Positions 26,306 through 38,006 of a stretch of 64,000 nt of DNA are shown piece by piece. The notes under the pieces are model-generated. The model did no database searches and had not been told where the DNA came from. It was given only the letters and a program-made list of their open reading frames with translations. Numbering within the stretch: position 1 is the stretch's first letter; every line of letters starts with the position of its first letter. Origin of the DNA: Mucilaginibacter terrigena (GTDB lineage: Bacteria; Bacteroidota; Bacteroidia; Sphingobacteriales; Sphingobacteriaceae); the NCBI RefSeq assembly GCF_004168255.1, contig NZ_SEWG01000004.1, positions 372,001 through 436,000 on the forward strand, read 5' to 3'. A program made the position numbers and the translations under genes.

Positions 26306-27171
26306 TACCCGTTATCCAAAACCGATTGTATATACACCCCGTAGCCGCTTTTGATGTATTTATTAGCCAATACCTGCAATTGTTCGGCATCAATATAGCC
26401 CATCAGGTAGGCTACTTCTTCAATACAGCCTATCTTTTTTGCCTGTCGTTTTTCTATCACTCTTACAAATTCGGTAGCATCGCTCAGGGAATCGAAGGTG
26501 CCGGTATCCAGCCAAGCTGTGCCCCTGTCCATTACACCAACATGCAGGTTGCCTTGTTCCAGGTAAACGCGGTTAATATCGGTTATCTCATATTCGCCGC
26601 GCGGGGATGGTTTTATGTTTTTGGCTATCTCAACTACACTGTTATCATAAAAATATAAGCCGGGTACCGCGTATTTGGATTTTGGCTTCTGCGGTTTTTC
26701 TTCGATAGATACTGCCTTCAGGTCTTTATCAAACTCAACCACACCGTAACGCTCAGGGTCGGCAACGGGGTAGGCAAATATGGCCGCGCCGTTCACATCA
26801 TTAAAACTCTGGATCAGTTTGCTAAAGCCCGAACCGTAAAAAATATTATCGCCCAACACCAGCGCCACCTTATCATCACCAATAAATTTTTCGCCAATTA
26901 CAAAGGCCTGTGCAAGCCCGTTTGGGGTTTCCTGTATGGCATACTCAAAGCGGCAGCCAATCTCTTCGCCGGTGCCTAACAGGCGCACAAAACCGGGGTT
27001 ATCTTCGGCAGTGGTAATGATCAGGATCTCGTTTATCCCGGCCAGCATTAGTACCGACAGCGGGTAATAGATCATTGGCTTATCATAAATAGGCATCAGC
27101 TGCTTACTTATGGCCTTGGTTATTGGGTAAAGCCTGGTGCCCGATCCGCCTGCTAATATGATACCTTTCAT
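26305..27171 (-). CDS. rfbA: Glucose-1-phosphate thymidylyltransferase
   Basis: The 288-residue protein begins [20 protein letters not shown], the nucleotide-binding signature of RmlA, followed by [30 protein letters not shown] and [12 protein letters not shown] strands follow, and [13 protein letters not shown] sits near residue 220. It makes dTDP-glucose from Glc-1-P and dTTP, the first step to dTDP-rhamnose and related deoxysugars. rfbD follows on the same strand upstream, but rfbB and rfbC are not in this window, so the pathway must be completed elsewhere. The stop codon abuts a heptad arm. Confidence 0.95.
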   Translation of the reverse strand: MKGIILAGGSGTRLYPITKAISKQLMPIYDKPMIYYPLSVLMLAGINEILIITTAEDNPGFVRLLGTGEEIGCRFEYAIQETPNGLAQAFVIGEKFIGDDKVALVLGDNIFYGSGFSKLIQSFNDVNGAAIFAYPVADPERYGVVEFDKDLKAVSIEEKPQKPKSKYAVPGLYFYDNSVVEIAKNIKPSPRGEYEITDINRVYLEQGNLHVGVMDRGTAWLDTGTFDSLSDATEFVRVIEKRQAKKIGCIEEVAYLMGYIDAEQLQVLANKYIKSGYGVYIQSVLDNG

Positions 27172-27179
27172 GGTTGTAA

Positions 27180-27267
27180 TTAGTGATTTATTGAGTTAGT
27201 GTCCCGAGCTATCGGGATAGTGATTTCCTATCAGCGCATACATTTTGAGACCGTCTTAAATCCCTAA
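27180..27267. repeat. Octad-arm inverted element E4 (word TTAGTGAT) with internal hairpin
   Basis: The left arm, 27,180-27,203, is three 8-bp words of the TTAGTGAT type. The right arm, 27,252-27,267, holds two inverted words (TTAGGGAT, TTAAGACG on the minus strand) and ends at the rfbD stop codon. In the loop, TCCCGA-GCTA-TCGGGA (27,202-27,217) forms its own perfect hairpin. This is the shortest and most degraded member of the group, hence the lower confidence. Confidence 0.5.
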
Positions 27268-28131
27268 TTAATTCTGTTGCTTTAACCTGTCAATGCAAAT
27301 AGCCAGGCTATCCCTCCAATACGGAATTTGCAGGCCAAATGTTTGTTTTACCTTTGATTTATCCATAACCGAATAAGCGGGCCTTGTGGCGCGTGTTTTA
27401 TATTCGCTGGTTGGTATCGGGATAACTTTTACATTGGTGCCCGACAACTCAAAAATAGCTTTTGAAAAATCGTACCACGATGCTACCCCCTCGTTACTGT
27501 AATGGTAAATGCCGTATGCCGTGCTGTCGCATTGGATAATTTTGATGATACAGTCTGCCAGGTCTATAGCGTAGGTTGGCGTACCCACCTGGTCGGCTAT
27601 AACTTTTAGTTCATCGCGTTCGGCGCCCAGCTTTAGCATGGTTTTTACAAAATTGTTGGCAAACTCGGAATACAGCCAACCCGTGCGAACGATAAAGTAT
27701 TTATCCAGCAAAACAGGTATCACCTTCTCGCCGTCTAACTTGGTTTGGCCGTAAACACTTATAGGTTTCGCTACGCTATCTTCTGTTAATGGTGAGGATA
27801 CATCGCCTTTAAAAACAAAATCGGTTGAGATATGGATAAGCGCGGTATCGTGTTTACTGCAAAGCCTGGCCAGGTTCTCTACACCTGTTTTGTTCACCTT
27901 TACAGCAGTTTCGATGTCATCTTCGGCTTTGTCAACTGCCGTGTAAGCGGCACAGTTTATTGCGTAAGCGGGTTTGTGTTGGGCAAAAAGCTTTTCCAGC
28001 CCGTCGGTATCCAAAATATCAGCCTCGTCCTCTGCCGGGAAGATAAAATTATCGATGCCATTATCCGCAACAAGCTTTTTAAAACATTGCCCTAACTGAC
28101 CCGAAGCACCAAACACTATTGTTTTACTCAT
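27268..28131 (-). CDS. rfbD: dTDP-4-dehydrorhamnose reductase
   Basis: The 287-residue protein has the NAD(P)-binding motif VFGASGQLGQCFKKLV near 5-20, NCAAYTAVDKAEDD near 60-73 (typical of RmlD), STDFVFKGD, and the YGQTKLDGE catalytic Tyr/Lys motif near 127-135. RmlD reduces dTDP-4-keto-rhamnose to dTDP-L-rhamnose with NAD(P)H. It lies between fcl and rfbA on the same strand, with 35 nt to fcl. Rhamnose and fucose precursors are thus encoded together, close to but separate from the large exopolysaccharide locus. Confidence 0.93.
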   Translation of the reverse strand: MSKTIVFGASGQLGQCFKKLVADNGIDNFIFPAEDEADILDTDGLEKLFAQHKPAYAINCAAYTAVDKAEDDIETAVKVNKTGVENLARLCSKHDTALIHISTDFVFKGDVSSPLTEDSVAKPISVYGQTKLDGEKVIPVLLDKYFIVRTGWLYSEFANNFVKTMLKLGAERDELKVIADQVGTPTYAIDLADCIIKIIQCDSTAYGIYHYSNEGVASWYDFSKAIFELSGTNVKVIPIPTSEYKTRATRPAYSVMDKSKVKQTFGLQIPYWRDSLAICIDRLKQQN

Positions 28132-28166
28132 TATCCAATCGGTTACAAAGTAATGTATATAACTGC

Positions 28167-29102
28167 TTATCGTTCTACATGTTTCACCAGGAAATCCCGG
28201 TATGCAAGCTTAATCCCTTCTTCCAGTTCAGTCCTGTAGCTCCAGCCCAGGGCTGCCAGTTTAGATACATCCATTAATTTGCGTGGCGTGCCATCGGGCT
28301 TGGTGGCATCAAAGGTTAGGTTACCCTGGTAACCTACAATTTTTTTGATAAGCAAAGCCAGATCTTTTATCGTGATCTCTTTACCGCTGCCTATGTTTAT
28401 AAAACCAGCCTCGCTAAAATTCTGCATCAGGTAAACACAAGCTTCGGCCAGGTCATCGGCAAATAAAAACTCGCGCAATGGCGAACCGCTCCCCCAGATA
28501 ACAACTTCGGGCGCACCGCTTTCTTTAGCTTCGTGAAACCTGCGGATCAACGCGGGCAGTACGTGCGAGTTTTGCGGGTGATAATTATCGTTGTACCCGT
28601 ACAAATTGGTGGGCATCACCGATATATAATCGCAGCCATATTGCGCCCGGTAAGCATCGCACATTTTTATACCGGCTATTTTAGCGATGGCGTATGGCTC
28701 GTTTGTTGGCTCTAATAAACCCGTTAGCAAAGCATCTTCATGAAGCGGCTGTGGCGCCAGCTTAGGATAGATACAGCTGGACCCCAGGAACATCAGTTTT
28801 TTAACGTTGTTTATATGTGCTGAGTTGATAATATTATTCTGGATCTGCAGGTTATCGTATAAAAACTCGGCGCGGTAAGTGTTATTGGCTACAATACCGC
28901 CTACTTTCGCCGCCGCCAAAAAAACGTATCCGGGCTTTTCCTGCTCAAAAAAATCAGCCACGGCGGCCTGGTCGCGCAGGTCGAGCTCGGCCGAGGTGCG
29001 GGTTACAAAATTTGTAAAACCTTCTGCCTGCAGCTTGCGCATAATGGCAGAACCTACCATGCCCCGGTGACCGGCAATGTATATTTTATCGTTTTTATTC
29101 AT
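28167..29102 (-). CDS. fcl: GDP-L-fucose synthase
   Basis: From the ATG at 29,102 the product is 311 residues ([20 protein letters not shown]), the usual length. The longer frame to 29,135 only adds residues encoded by a heptad-repeat arm. The motifs are GHRGMVGSA for NADP binding, [15 protein letters not shown] with the catalytic Ser, PYAIAKIAG with Tyr/Lys near 140, and [14 protein letters not shown] near 185. The enzyme epimerises and reduces GDP-4-keto-6-deoxymannose to GDP-L-fucose. Its partner gmd is not in this window. It is transcribed towards rfbD. Confidence 0.94.
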   Translation of the reverse strand: MNKNDKIYIAGHRGMVGSAIMRKLQAEGFTNFVTRTSAELDLRDQAAVADFFEQEKPGYVFLAAAKVGGIVANNTYRAEFLYDNLQIQNNIINSAHINNVKKLMFLGSSCIYPKLAPQPLHEDALLTGLLEPTNEPYAIAKIAGIKMCDAYRAQYGCDYISVMPTNLYGYNDNYHPQNSHVLPALIRRFHEAKESGAPEVVIWGSGSPLREFLFADDLAEACVYLMQNFSEAGFINIGSGKEITIKDLALLIKKIVGYQGNLTFDATKPDGTPRKLMDVSKLAALGWSYRTELEEGIKLAYRDFLVKHVER

Positions 29103-29107
29103 TTGTT

Positions 29108-29248
29108 GGTTCATGGTTGATGGTTCATAGTTCATAGTAGGAATTAGTACGGTGAACTATTGGCCCAAAACGGATAGGATTGATAGCTGATAGATCATAT
29201 CATCGCAATGCTCAAATACTATGAACTATCAACTATGATCCATGAACT
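29108..29248. repeat. Heptad-arm inverted element E5 (word GGTTCAT)
   Basis: The left arm, 29,108-29,135, is four words (GGTTCAT, GGTTGAT, AGTTCAT). The right arm, 29,221-29,248, is four inverted words (ATGAACT, ATCAACT and relatives). The loop is about 85 nt. The left arm supplies two spurious in-frame ATGs upstream of fcl. The right arm ends 6 nt from the DUF3467 stop codon. Confidence 0.78.
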
Positions 29249-29254
29249 TTCGCC

Positions 29255-29566
29255 CTACGCCTGCCCCATTGTGCCGCCAAAATTCATGGGGAAGCCGGTT
29301 GGCTCGTTCTGAATTTTGATGCGGCCGTTTATGGCTTCAAATTTTTCTAAATTATCTTCTAAAGCTGCTAACAGGCGCTTGGCATGCTCGGGTGTTAATA
29401 CTATGCGCGATTTAACCTTAGCCTTGGGCACGCCCGGCATAACGCGGATAAAATCGAGCACGAACTCCGAGCTTGAATGGGTGATGATAGCCAGGTTGGC
29501 GTAAACCCCTTCGGCTACTTCTTCAGAAAGCTCAATGTTGATCTGGTTTTCGTTTTGTTCTTCCAT
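29255..29566 (-). CDS. DUF3467 domain protein
   Basis: This small 103-residue protein begins MEEQNENQINIELSEEVAEG and contains YANLAIITHSSSEFVLDFI and RIVLTPEHAKRLLAALEDNL. This is the DUF3467 pattern, found in Bacteroidota and some other bacteria and usually encoded as a short stand-alone gene. Its function is not established. The C-terminal Gly/Met-rich end (PMNFGGTMGQA) is probably flexible. It lies directly downstream of rpoC, beyond the rpoC terminator hairpin, in the same orientation; this neighbourhood is common in the phylum, from memory. Confidence 0.88.
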   Translation of the reverse strand: MEEQNENQINIELSEEVAEGVYANLAIITHSSSEFVLDFIRVMPGVPKAKVKSRIVLTPEHAKRLLAALEDNLEKFEAINGRIKIQNEPTGFPMNFGGTMGQA

Positions 29567-29581
29567 GATGATATAAAAATA

Positions 29582-29613
29582 GCAAAGCCTCCCATTTTCA
29601 TAGAAGGCTTTGC
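29582..29613 (-). terminator. Terminator hairpin downstream of rpoC
   Basis: GCAAAGCCT (29,582-29,590) pairs with AGGCTTTGC (29,605-29,613) around a 14-nt loop. On the minus strand it is followed by TATTTTTAT, a partial T tract. It lies 22 nt after the rpoC stop codon, so it should end the rpoBC transcript. Confidence 0.75.
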
Positions 29614-29635
29614 AAAAGTATTTAAAAAAATCTGA

Positions 29636-32600
29636 TTAAGCTTCCACTTCCTCAGTTTTTGAAGCCATCAGGCGGTCAAACTCTTCCTGAGAACCTACAC
29701 GGATATTTTCGTATTCGCGTAAACCGGTTCCTGACGGAATTAAGTGACCAACAATAACGTTTTCTTTCAGGCCAAGCATTAAGTCTTTCTTACCTGCTAT
29801 GGCTGCTTCGTTCAGTACTTTTGTAGTTTCCTGGAACGATGCCGCTGAAATAAACGATTTTGTACCTAATGATGCCCTGGTAATACCTTGTAACATCGGG
29901 CTTGAAGTTGCTGCAATTGCATCCCTTACCTCAACCAATTTTAAATCTTTACGTTTTAAAATCGAGTTTTCGTCCCTTAGTTTCCTCAGCGATACGATCT
30001 GACCTAATTTTAAGTTAGTTGAATCACCTTGCTCGGTAACTACCTTCTTATCAAACATCTCGTCGTTCTCTGTCATAAAGTCCCAGCTATCCACTGCTTC
30101 CCTTTCAAGGAAACGGGTATCGCCGGCATCTTCAATGGCAACCTTTTGCATCATCTGGTGAACGATCACCTCAAAGTGCTTATCGTTAATTTTTACACCC
30201 TGTAAGCGGTAAACTTCCTGGATACCGTTAACAAGGTACTCCTGTACCGCAGCAGGGCCTTTAATTGCAAGGATATCTGCCGGAGAGATAGAACCATCAG
30301 ATAATGGCATACCTGCTTTAACAAAGTCGTTATCCTGTACAAGGATGTGTTTAGACAATGGCACCAGGTATTTTTTAACCTGGCCGTCTTTACTTTCGAT
30401 AGTGATCTCGCGGTTACCACGTTTAACACCACCTAAAGTTACCACACCATCAATTTCGGTTACTACAGCCGGGTTAGACGGGTTACGTGCTTCAAATAAC
30501 TCGGTTACACGTGGTAAACCACCTGTAATATCTCGCGTTTTACCGGTTGAACGAGGTATTTTGGCAATAACTTGTCCGGTTTGTAGTTTTTCACCTTCTT
30601 CAACAGAAATGTGAGCGCCTACCGGGATGTTGTATCCTTTTATGATGTTACCTTTATTATCAGCTACCTGTATAACAGGGTTTTTGGTTTTGTCCCTGGT
30701 ATCGATAATAACCTTTTCGCGGTGACCGGTTTGTTCATCGCTTTCTTCGCGGAAGGTAATACCTTCCAATACTGCTTCGAAAGTTGAGATACCTGCAAAT
30801 TCAGAGATAATAACCGCATTGTACGGATCCCATGAACAGATACGGTCGCCTTTGGTTATTTTGCTGCCATCCTTTACATACAGGTATGAACCGTATGGAA
30901 TGTTGTTGGTAACAATAACCTTGTTAGTGCCTGCTTCGGTAATACGGAACTCGCCTGAACGGCCCAATACTACATCAACAATACCATCTTCGGTTTTATA
31001 TTCTACTGTACGTACGTTCTCAAATTCGATGATACCATCAAACCTTGCGTTTATCTGAGACTCGGCCGCGATGTTTGACGCGGTACCACCCACGTGGAAT
31101 GTACGCAATGTTAACTGTGTACCCGGCTCACCGATAGACTGTGCAGCAATCACACCAACAGCCTCGCCCATTTGCACGCGTTTACCGCTTGCAAGGTTAC
31201 GGCCATAGCATAAGGCACATACGCCACGTTTACTTTCGCAGGTTAATACCGAACGAATCTCGACACCTTCTAAAGGTGAATTTTCTACCTTCTTAGCTAT
31301 CTCTTCGGTGATATCCTCACCTGCGTTGATCAATAATTCGTTGGTGATAGGGTCGTGTACATCATGCAGTGTAGTACGGCCTAAAATACGATCGTATAAC
31401 GGCTCAACAATATCCTCGTTATCTTTAAGCGCTGTTGTGAAGATACCCCTTAAGGTACCGCAATCAACCTCGCCAACGATCATATCCTGGGCAACATCAT
31501 GTAACCTACGGGTTAAGTAACCGGCATCAGCAGTTTTTAACGCTGTATCCGCCAAACCTTTACGCGCACCGTGGGTAGATATGAAGTACTCTAATACCGA
31601 TAAACCTTCTTTAAAGTTTGATAAGATCGGGTTTTCGATGATCTCGCCACCCGAGCCTGATTTTTGAGGCTTAGCCATCAAACCACGCATACCTGCAAGC
31701 TGACGGATCTGCTCTTTAGAACCACGCGCACCCGAGTCAAGCATCATGTAAACAGAGTTAAAGCCCTGGTTATCGTTGCTCAGGATGTTCATCACATTCG
31801 CGGTTAAGCGGTTGTTGATACGTGTCCAGATATCGATGATCTGGTTGTAACGCTCGTTGTTGGTAATGAAACCCATGTTATAGTTACCCATAACATCTTC
31901 CACTTCTTTAGAAGCCTGGGCTATCAAAGTAACCTTTTCTTCAGGAATGTTAATATCCATCAGGTTAAATGATAGACCGCCCTGGAACGCCATCTTGAAA
32001 CCTAACTCCTTAATATCATCAAGGAACTGGGCTGCACGTGCCATACCGGTCATTTTAACAACCTCGCCAATAATATCACGCAGTGATTTTTTGGTCAACA
32101 GCTCGTTAATGTAACCAAGCTCTTCGGGTACATGCTGGTTAAACAGCACGCGGCCTACAGTGGTCTCAATTATTTTAGATACGATCTGGCCATCGCGCTC
32201 TTTAATTTTTCCTTTAACCTTGATAAAGGCATGCAGGTCAATTTTCCTTTCGTTATAAGCGATAATTACCTCTTCGGCCGAGTAGAAAGTTAAACCTTGT
32301 CCTTTTACAATGCGTCCTTCGTCAGTTTTACGGCCTTTGGTTATGTAGTACAAACCAAGCACCATGTCCTGCGATGGTACTGTAATAGGGGTACCGTTAG
32401 CAGGGTTAAGGATGTTGTGCGATGCAAGCATTAATACCTGGGCTTCCAAAATCGCTGCGTTACCAAGCGGTACGTGCACAGCCATCTGGTCACCGTCAAA
32501 ATCCGCGTTAAAGGCGGTACAGGTTAACGGGTGCAATTGTATAGCCTTACCTTCAACCAGTTTTGGCTGGAAAGCCTGGATCCCTAACCTGTGCAGCGTT

Positions 32601-33922
32601 GGCGCACGGTTTAATAATACAGGGTGGCCTTTTAATACGTTTTCCAAAATGTCCCAAACTAATGGGTCCTTACGGTCAACAATTTTTTTGGCAGATTTTA
32701 CTGTCTTAACCACACCACGCTCAATCATCTTGCGGATGATAAATGGTTTGAATAACTCAGCCGCCATATCTTTTGGTAAACCGCACTCGTGCAGTTTCAG
32801 GTTTGGCCCTACAACAATTACCGAACGCGCCGAATAATCCACACGTTTACCCAATAAGTTTTGACGGAAACGGCCTTGTTTACCTTTCAGGATGTCCGAA
32901 AGTGATTTCAAAGCACGGTTACCTTCAGTTTTAACCGCGTTAACTTTACGTGAGTTATCAAACAACGAGTCTACAGCTTCCTGCAGCATACGTTTTTCGT
33001 TACGTAAAATTACCTCAGGCGCTTTTATCTCGATAAGTCGTTTTAAACGGTTGTTACGGATAATTACACGGCGGTATAAGTCGTTCAGATCGGAAGTAGC
33101 GAAACGGCCACCTTCCAATGGTACTAACGGGCGCAATTCAGGAGGTATAACCGGAACGATCTTAACGATCATCCATGACGGGTTATTCTCGATCCTTGTA
33201 GCCGCACCACGGAAAGCTTCAACAACCTGTAAGCGTTTTAAAGCTTCATTTTTACGTTGCTGAGAAGTTTCGTTAGCTGCCTGGTGGCGAAGGTTGTATG
33301 AAAGCTCATCCAAATCGATGCGTTTCAATAATTCTTCAAGCGCCTCGGCACCCATTTTAGCCACAAATTTTTGTGGGTCTTTGTCATCCAGGTATTGGTT
33401 TTCCTTTGGTAAGGTATCCAATATATCCAGGTACTCTTCTTCTGTCAGGAAATCCATTTTCGAGATCCCGTCAGCTTCTTTAATACCCGGCTGAATAACT
33501 ACATAACGTTCGTAGTAAATGATCAGGTCTAACCGTTTTGTTGGCAAGCCCAGCAGGTAACCAATTTTATTTGGCAACGAGCGGAAATACCAGATATGCG
33601 CAACAGGCACCACCAAATTGATGTGGCCCATACGCTCGCGGCGAACCTTTTTCTCAGTTACTTCAACACCGCAACGGTCGCAAACAATCCCTTTGTAACG
33701 GATACGTTTGTATTTACCGCAATGGCATTCGTAATCTTTAACCGGGCCAAAAATACGCTCGCAAAACAAACCGTCACGCTCGGGTTTGTAGGTACGGTAG
33801 TTAATGGTCTCAGGTTTTAAAACCTCACCGCTTGAACGCTCCAGGATAGATTCCGGAGAAGCTAAACTGATGGTAATTGTGGTGAAATTACTCTTGATTT
33901 TATTATCCTTTTTGTAAGACAT
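29636..33922 (-). CDS. rpoC: RNA polymerase subunit beta'
   Basis: The 1,428-residue length is typical of Bacteroidota. The N-terminal zinc ribbon is [20 protein letters not shown] near 71-90, and the active-site loop [14 protein letters not shown] with three Asp residues lies near 470. The trigger-loop region and [19 protein letters not shown] occur in the second half, and the second zinc site is [15 protein letters not shown]. The start ATG is preceded by AAAGGAG four bases upstream, a modest Shine-Dalgarno, which is rare in this window. An octad-repeat hairpin (E6) separates it from rpoB, so the two subunits are translated across a structured spacer. Confidence 0.98.
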   Translation of the reverse strand: MSYKKDNKIKSNFTTITISLASPESILERSSGEVLKPETINYRTYKPERDGLFCERIFGPVKDYECHCGKYKRIRYKGIVCDRCGVEVTEKKVRRERMGHINLVVPVAHIWYFRSLPNKIGYLLGLPTKRLDLIIYYERYVVIQPGIKEADGISKMDFLTEEEYLDILDTLPKENQYLDDKDPQKFVAKMGAEALEELLKRIDLDELSYNLRHQAANETSQQRKNEALKRLQVVEAFRGAATRIENNPSWMIVKIVPVIPPELRPLVPLEGGRFATSDLNDLYRRVIIRNNRLKRLIEIKAPEVILRNEKRMLQEAVDSLFDNSRKVNAVKTEGNRALKSLSDILKGKQGRFRQNLLGKRVDYSARSVIVVGPNLKLHECGLPKDMAAELFKPFIIRKMIERGVVKTVKSAKKIVDRKDPLVWDILENVLKGHPVLLNRAPTLHRLGIQAFQPKLVEGKAIQLHPLTCTAFNADFDGDQMAVHVPLGNAAILEAQVLMLASHNILNPANGTPITVPSQDMVLGLYYITKGRKTDEGRIVKGQGLTFYSAEEVIIAYNERKIDLHAFIKVKGKIKERDGQIVSKIIETTVGRVLFNQHVPEELGYINELLTKKSLRDIIGEVVKMTGMARAAQFLDDIKELGFKMAFQGGLSFNLMDINIPEEKVTLIAQASKEVEDVMGNYNMGFITNNERYNQIIDIWTRINNRLTANVMNILSNDNQGFNSVYMMLDSGARGSKEQIRQLAGMRGLMAKPQKSGSGGEIIENPILSNFKEGLSVLEYFISTHGARKGLADTALKTADAGYLTRRLHDVAQDMIVGEVDCGTLRGIFTTALKDNEDIVEPLYDRILGRTTLHDVHDPITNELLINAGEDITEEIAKKVENSPLEGVEIRSVLTCESKRGVCALCYGRNLASGKRVQMGEAVGVIAAQSIGEPGTQLTLRTFHVGGTASNIAAESQINARFDGIIEFENVRTVEYKTEDGIVDVVLGRSGEFRITEAGTNKVIVTNNIPYGSYLYVKDGSKITKGDRICSWDPYNAVIISEFAGISTFEAVLEGITFREESDEQTGHREKVIIDTRDKTKNPVIQVADNKGNIIKGYNIPVGAHISVEEGEKLQTGQVIAKIPRSTGKTRDITGGLPRVTELFEARNPSNPAVVTEIDGVVTLGGVKRGNREITIESKDGQVKKYLVPLSKHILVQDNDFVKAGMPLSDGSISPADILAIKGPAAVQEYLVNGIQEVYRLQGVKINDKHFEVIVHQMMQKVAIEDAGDTRFLEREAVDSWDFMTENDEMFDKKVVTEQGDSTNLKLGQIVSLRKLRDENSILKRKDLKLVEVRDAIAATSSPMLQGITRASLGTKSFISAASFQETTKVLNEAAIAGKKDLMLGLKENVIVGHLIPSGTGLREYENIRVGSQEEFDRLMASKTEEVEA

Positions 33923-33943
33923 AGTCTCCTTTGTTTTTTGTTG

Positions 33944-34020
33944 TTGAAAAGTTGTAAGGTTGAAACGTTGTAAGGTTGGAATGTTAAAAACCTTTCAACA
34001 TTCCAACTTTTCAACATACA
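33944..34020. repeat. Octad-arm inverted element E6 between rpoB and rpoC (word TTGTAAGG)
   Basis: The left arm, about 33,944-33,983, has TTG recurring every 8 nt six times (TTGAAAAG, TTGTAAGG and relatives). The right arm, 33,991-34,020, has CAA every 8 nt in inverted orientation. The arms are separated by only a few bases, so one long imperfect stem is expected. It ends four bases from the rpoB stop codon. Confidence 0.75.
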
Positions 34021-34024
34021 ACAA

Positions 34025-37000
34025 TTACTCTAACGTGATATCCAAACCTAAACCTCTTAACTCGTGAACCAATACGTTGAATGATTCCGGAACTGATGGT
34101 GTTGGCAGGTTTTCACCTTTAACAATAGCTTCGTAGGTTTTGGCACGGCCGATAACATCATCCGATTTAACGGTCAATATTTCCTGCAGTATGTTTGATG
34201 CACCGAATGCTTCAAGCGCCCAAACCTCCATCTCACCAAAACGCTGACCACCAAACTGGGCTTTACCACCCAATGGCTGTTGTGTAATAAGCGAGTATGG
34301 CCCGATAGAACGCGCGTGCATCTTATCGTCAACCATGTGGCCCAGTTTAAGCATGTAGATAATACCTACAGTTGTTTGCTGGTCAAAACGGTCGCCTGTT
34401 AAGCCGTTGTATAAATAGGTACGGCCTGATGCCGGTAAGTTTGCCTTTTTAACCCACTCTTCTACCTCGTCGTGGCTTGCACCGTCAAAAATAGGGGTAG
34501 CGAATTTAACACCAAGCTCTTTACCTGCCCAGCCTAATACGGTTTCGTAGATCTGGCCAAGGTTCATACGTGAAGGTACACCCAGTGGGTTCAACACAAT
34601 ATCAACCGGGGTACCATCTTCTAAGAAAGGCATATCCTCGTCGCGTACAATACGCGCAACAATACCTTTATTACCGTGGCGGCCCGCCATTTTATCACCT
34701 ACTTTAAGCTTACGCTTTTTAGCGATGTAAACTTTAGCCATTTGAACAATGCCTGATGGCAGCTCGTCACCCACGCTGATGGCAAACTTATCGCGGCGGT
34801 AAGCGCCCAGTTCTTCGTTCACTTTAATGTTATAGTTGTGAAGCAAAGTTTTGATCTGGTCGTTCTTATCATCATCAGTTGTCCATTTTGTTGGGTTGAT
34901 GTTCTCGTAGTTAAGTTCGGTCAGTATCTTCTGGGTGAATTTAACTCCTTTAGCAACAAACAGCTCTTTGTAAACATTAAATACACCTTGTGATGTTTTA
35001 CCGTTAACGATCTCAAATAACTTCTCAATCAAAGTATTTTTAAGATCTTTTACAGCTTTATCGTGTTTAGCATCAAGTTTTTCAATTTGTGCTTTTTCTT
35101 CGGCCTTAGTGGTTTTCTTGGCACGGCTAAAAAGTTTTGTATCGATAACAACACCAGCGATTGACGGTGGGGTTTTTAAAGATGCATCCTTAACATCGCC
35201 TGCTTTATCACCAAATATGGCACGTAACAGTTTTTCTTCCGGTGAAGGGTCCGATTCGCCTTTTGGAGTGATCTTACCTATCAGGATATCGCCTTCCTTA
35301 ACCTCGGCGCCAACACGGATGATACCGTCTTCGTCAAGGTCTTTGGTAGCTTCTTCTGATACGTTAGGGATATCCGGTGTCAATTCCTCTTCTCCGCGTT
35401 TGGTATCACGCACTTCCAGTTCAAATTCTTCAACGTGAAGTGATGTGAATATATCCTGAGACACTACACGCTCGGATATTACGATCGCATCCTCGAAGTT
35501 GTAACCCTGCCAAGGCATGAATGCCACTTTAAGGTTACGACCTAAAGCAAGCTCGCCATCCTGGGTTGCGTAGCCTTCGCAAAGCACCTGTCCTTTTTCA
35601 ACACGCTGGCCTTTTTTAACAATAGGCTTTAGGTTGATGGTAGTGCTCTGGTTAGTCTTTTTAAATTTAGTTAACAGGTAACTTCTTGTATCGCCGTCAA
35701 ATGATATCAAACGGTCAAGATCGTTACGGTCGTACCTTATTTTGATCTCGTTAGCATCAACATACTCCACCACACCATCGCCTTCGGCATTGATAAGGGT
35801 ACGAGAGTCTTTTGCTACACGGCCTTCCAAACCTGTACCAACAATTGGCGCTTCGGGGCGCAACAATGGTACGGCCTGGCGCTGCATGTTAGATCCCATC
35901 AGGGCACGGTTAGCATCATCATGTTCCAGGAACGGAATTAGTGATGCCGCGATTGACGTGATCTGGTTTGGAGCAATGTCCATCAGATCCAGCTTATCCG
36001 GGTCGATAATAGGGAAGTCACCTTCAAAACGTGCTTTAACACGTGGATTAGCGAAAACACCTTTATCATCATAGTAAGCGTTAGCCTGGCCAATAGTTTT
36101 ACCATCTTCATCTTCTGCAGATAGGTAAATAACCGGCTCGTTAACCTGTACAACACCGTCAACCACACGTTTGTATGGTGTTTCGATGAAGCCTAAGTTG
36201 TTAATTTTAGCGTGTACGCAAAGTGATGATATCAAACCAATGTTTGGTCCTTCCGGGGTTTCAATGGTACACAACCTACCGTAGTGGGTGTAGTGAACGT
36301 CACGAACCTCGAAACCTGCACGCTCACGAGACAGACCACCGGGCCCAAGGGCTGACAGACGACGCTTGTGCGTGATCTCTGCCAGTGGATTGGTTTGGTC
36401 CATAAACTGCGATAACTGGTTTGTTCCGAAGAACGAGTTGATCACAGATGAAAGCGTACGTGCATTGATCAGGTCTGTCGGTGTAAACACCTCGTTATCA
36501 CGAATGTTCATACGCTCGCGGATGGTACGCGCCATACGCGCTAAACCAACACCAAATTGTGCGTAAAGCTGCTCGCCAACGGTACGAACACGACGGTTTG
36601 ACAAGTGATCAATATCATCCACCTCGGCTTTCGAGTTGATCAATTTGATCAGGTATTTCACAATCGCGATGATATCCTGCTTGGTTAATACTTTTGTTTC
36701 GTCAGAAGTATTCAGCTTTAATTTGCGGTTGATGCGGTACCTGCCCACATCGCCCAGATCATATCTTTTATCAGAGAAGAACAAACGATCGATGATACCA
36801 CGTGCTGTTTCTTCATCAGGTGGTTCGGCGTTACGTAACTGGCGGTAGATATGCTCAACCGCTTCCTTCTCAGAGTTCGAAGTATCTTTTTGTAAAGTGT
36901 TATATATAATAGTATAATCACCGCTGGTGGCAGCATCTTCCTTGTTAAGGATGATGGTTTTAACACCGGCATCAATGATCATATCAATATGGTCATCTTC

Positions 37001-37828
37001 CAATACGGTTTCGCGCTCAAGGATGATCTCGTTACGGTCGATAGATACCACTTCACCGGTATCCTCGTCTACAAAGTCTTCAACCCATTTTTTAAGCACC
37101 CTTGCAGCAAGCTTACGGCCAATGAATTTCTTCAGGCCAGATTTGCTTACTTTAACCTCGTCTGCAAGCTCAAATAATTCTAATATATCCTTATCAGAAT
37201 CGTAGCCTATTGCACGAAGAAGCGTGGTAACCGGGAATTTCTTTTTACGGTCAATGTAAGCATACATCACGTTGTTAACGTCTGTAGCAAACTCAATCCA
37301 TGATCCTTTGAAAGGGATAACACGGGCCGAGTATAATTTTGTACCGTTGGTGTGGCGGCTTTGGCCAAAGAACACACCAGGTGAACGGTGTAACTGCGAT
37401 ACAATTACACGCTCGGCGCCATTGATAACAAATGTACCTTTAGGTGTCATGTAAGGGATGGTTCCCAGGTACACGTCCTGTACAATTGTTTCAAAATCTT
37501 CGTGCTCGGCATCATTACATGATAAGCGAAGTTTTGCTTTTAATGGCACACTGTAAGTTAACCCGCGCTCGATACACTCGCGTATATCATAACGTGGCGG
37601 ATCAATAAAATAATCAAGAAACTCTAAAACGAAGATGTTCCTTGAATCTGAAATAGGAAAGTTTTCGGCAAATACTTTAAACAACCCCTCTTTATAGCGG
37701 TTGTCTGACGTGGTTTCCAATTGAAAAAATTCCTGGAAAGATTGTAACTGTACATCCAGGAAATCCGGGTAATCAAGTACCTTTCTGCTGGTTGCAAAGT
37801 TTACTCTTTGGTTATTATTGTTTGCCAA
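34025..37828 (-). CDS. rpoB: RNA polymerase subunit beta
   Basis: The 1,267-residue product begins [20 protein letters not shown], the Bacteroidota RpoB start. The initiating codon is TTG; no in-frame ATG occurs between the upstream stop region and this point. Conserved parts are the rifampicin pocket ([39 protein letters not shown]), [18 protein letters not shown], and [20 protein letters not shown] at the clamp end. The Ser/His/Asp residues of the rifampicin pocket look like wild type. It lies between rplL and rpoC, with E7 upstream and E6 downstream. Confidence 0.98.
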   Translation of the reverse strand: MANNNNQRVNFATSRKVLDYPDFLDVQLQSFQEFFQLETTSDNRYKEGLFKVFAENFPISDSRNIFVLEFLDYFIDPPRYDIRECIERGLTYSVPLKAKLRLSCNDAEHEDFETIVQDVYLGTIPYMTPKGTFVINGAERVIVSQLHRSPGVFFGQSRHTNGTKLYSARVIPFKGSWIEFATDVNNVMYAYIDRKKKFPVTTLLRAIGYDSDKDILELFELADEVKVSKSGLKKFIGRKLAARVLKKWVEDFVDEDTGEVVSIDRNEIILERETVLEDDHIDMIIDAGVKTIILNKEDAATSGDYTIIYNTLQKDTSNSEKEAVEHIYRQLRNAEPPDEETARGIIDRLFFSDKRYDLGDVGRYRINRKLKLNTSDETKVLTKQDIIAIVKYLIKLINSKAEVDDIDHLSNRRVRTVGEQLYAQFGVGLARMARTIRERMNIRDNEVFTPTDLINARTLSSVINSFFGTNQLSQFMDQTNPLAEITHKRRLSALGPGGLSRERAGFEVRDVHYTHYGRLCTIETPEGPNIGLISSLCVHAKINNLGFIETPYKRVVDGVVQVNEPVIYLSAEDEDGKTIGQANAYYDDKGVFANPRVKARFEGDFPIIDPDKLDLMDIAPNQITSIAASLIPFLEHDDANRALMGSNMQRQAVPLLRPEAPIVGTGLEGRVAKDSRTLINAEGDGVVEYVDANEIKIRYDRNDLDRLISFDGDTRSYLLTKFKKTNQSTTINLKPIVKKGQRVEKGQVLCEGYATQDGELALGRNLKVAFMPWQGYNFEDAIVISERVVSQDIFTSLHVEEFELEVRDTKRGEEELTPDIPNVSEEATKDLDEDGIIRVGAEVKEGDILIGKITPKGESDPSPEEKLLRAIFGDKAGDVKDASLKTPPSIAGVVIDTKLFSRAKKTTKAEEKAQIEKLDAKHDKAVKDLKNTLIEKLFEIVNGKTSQGVFNVYKELFVAKGVKFTQKILTELNYENINPTKWTTDDDKNDQIKTLLHNYNIKVNEELGAYRRDKFAISVGDELPSGIVQMAKVYIAKKRKLKVGDKMAGRHGNKGIVARIVRDEDMPFLEDGTPVDIVLNPLGVPSRMNLGQIYETVLGWAGKELGVKFATPIFDGASHDEVEEWVKKANLPASGRTYLYNGLTGDRFDQQTTVGIIYMLKLGHMVDDKMHARSIGPYSLITQQPLGGKAQFGGQRFGEMEVWALEAFGASNILQEILTVKSDDVIGRAKTYEAIVKGENLPTPSVPESFNVLVHELRGLGLDITLE

Positions 37829-37860
37829 GGTGTTATAATTTTAGTTTATTAAACCTGTGT

Positions 37861-37962
37861 TTAGATATGAGATATTTGACGTGAGATTTGAGACAGACGT
37901 TGAAATCTTTTCATGTTTTGACGTAAGAATTTCATATCCCATATCTTACGTCTCAAATCTAA
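37861..37962. repeat. Heptad-arm inverted element E7 between rplL and rpoB (word TGAGATA)
   Basis: The left arm, 37,861-37,895, is five 7-bp words. The right arm, 37,928-37,962, is five inverted words. The outermost word TTAGAT differs from the inner TGAGAT words but appears at the outer end of both arms, so the arms mirror each other. The loop is about 32 nt. It lies 33 nt upstream of the rpoB start and belongs to the same word family as E1. Confidence 0.8.
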
Positions 37963-37980
37963 AGTATATAAACAGCAATA

Positions 37981-38006
37981 GACCCCGACCAAAAATGGTC
38001 GGAGTC
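37981..38006 (-). terminator. Hairpin after rplL (terminator or attenuator)
   Basis: GACCCCGACC (37,981-37,990) pairs with GGTCGGAGTC (37,997-38,006), giving a GC-rich stem with one internal mismatch and a 6-nt loop, 26 nt after the rplL stop. No T tract follows on the minus strand, so partial read-through into rpoB is likely, as at the rplL-rpoB attenuator of E. coli. Confidence 0.65.
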
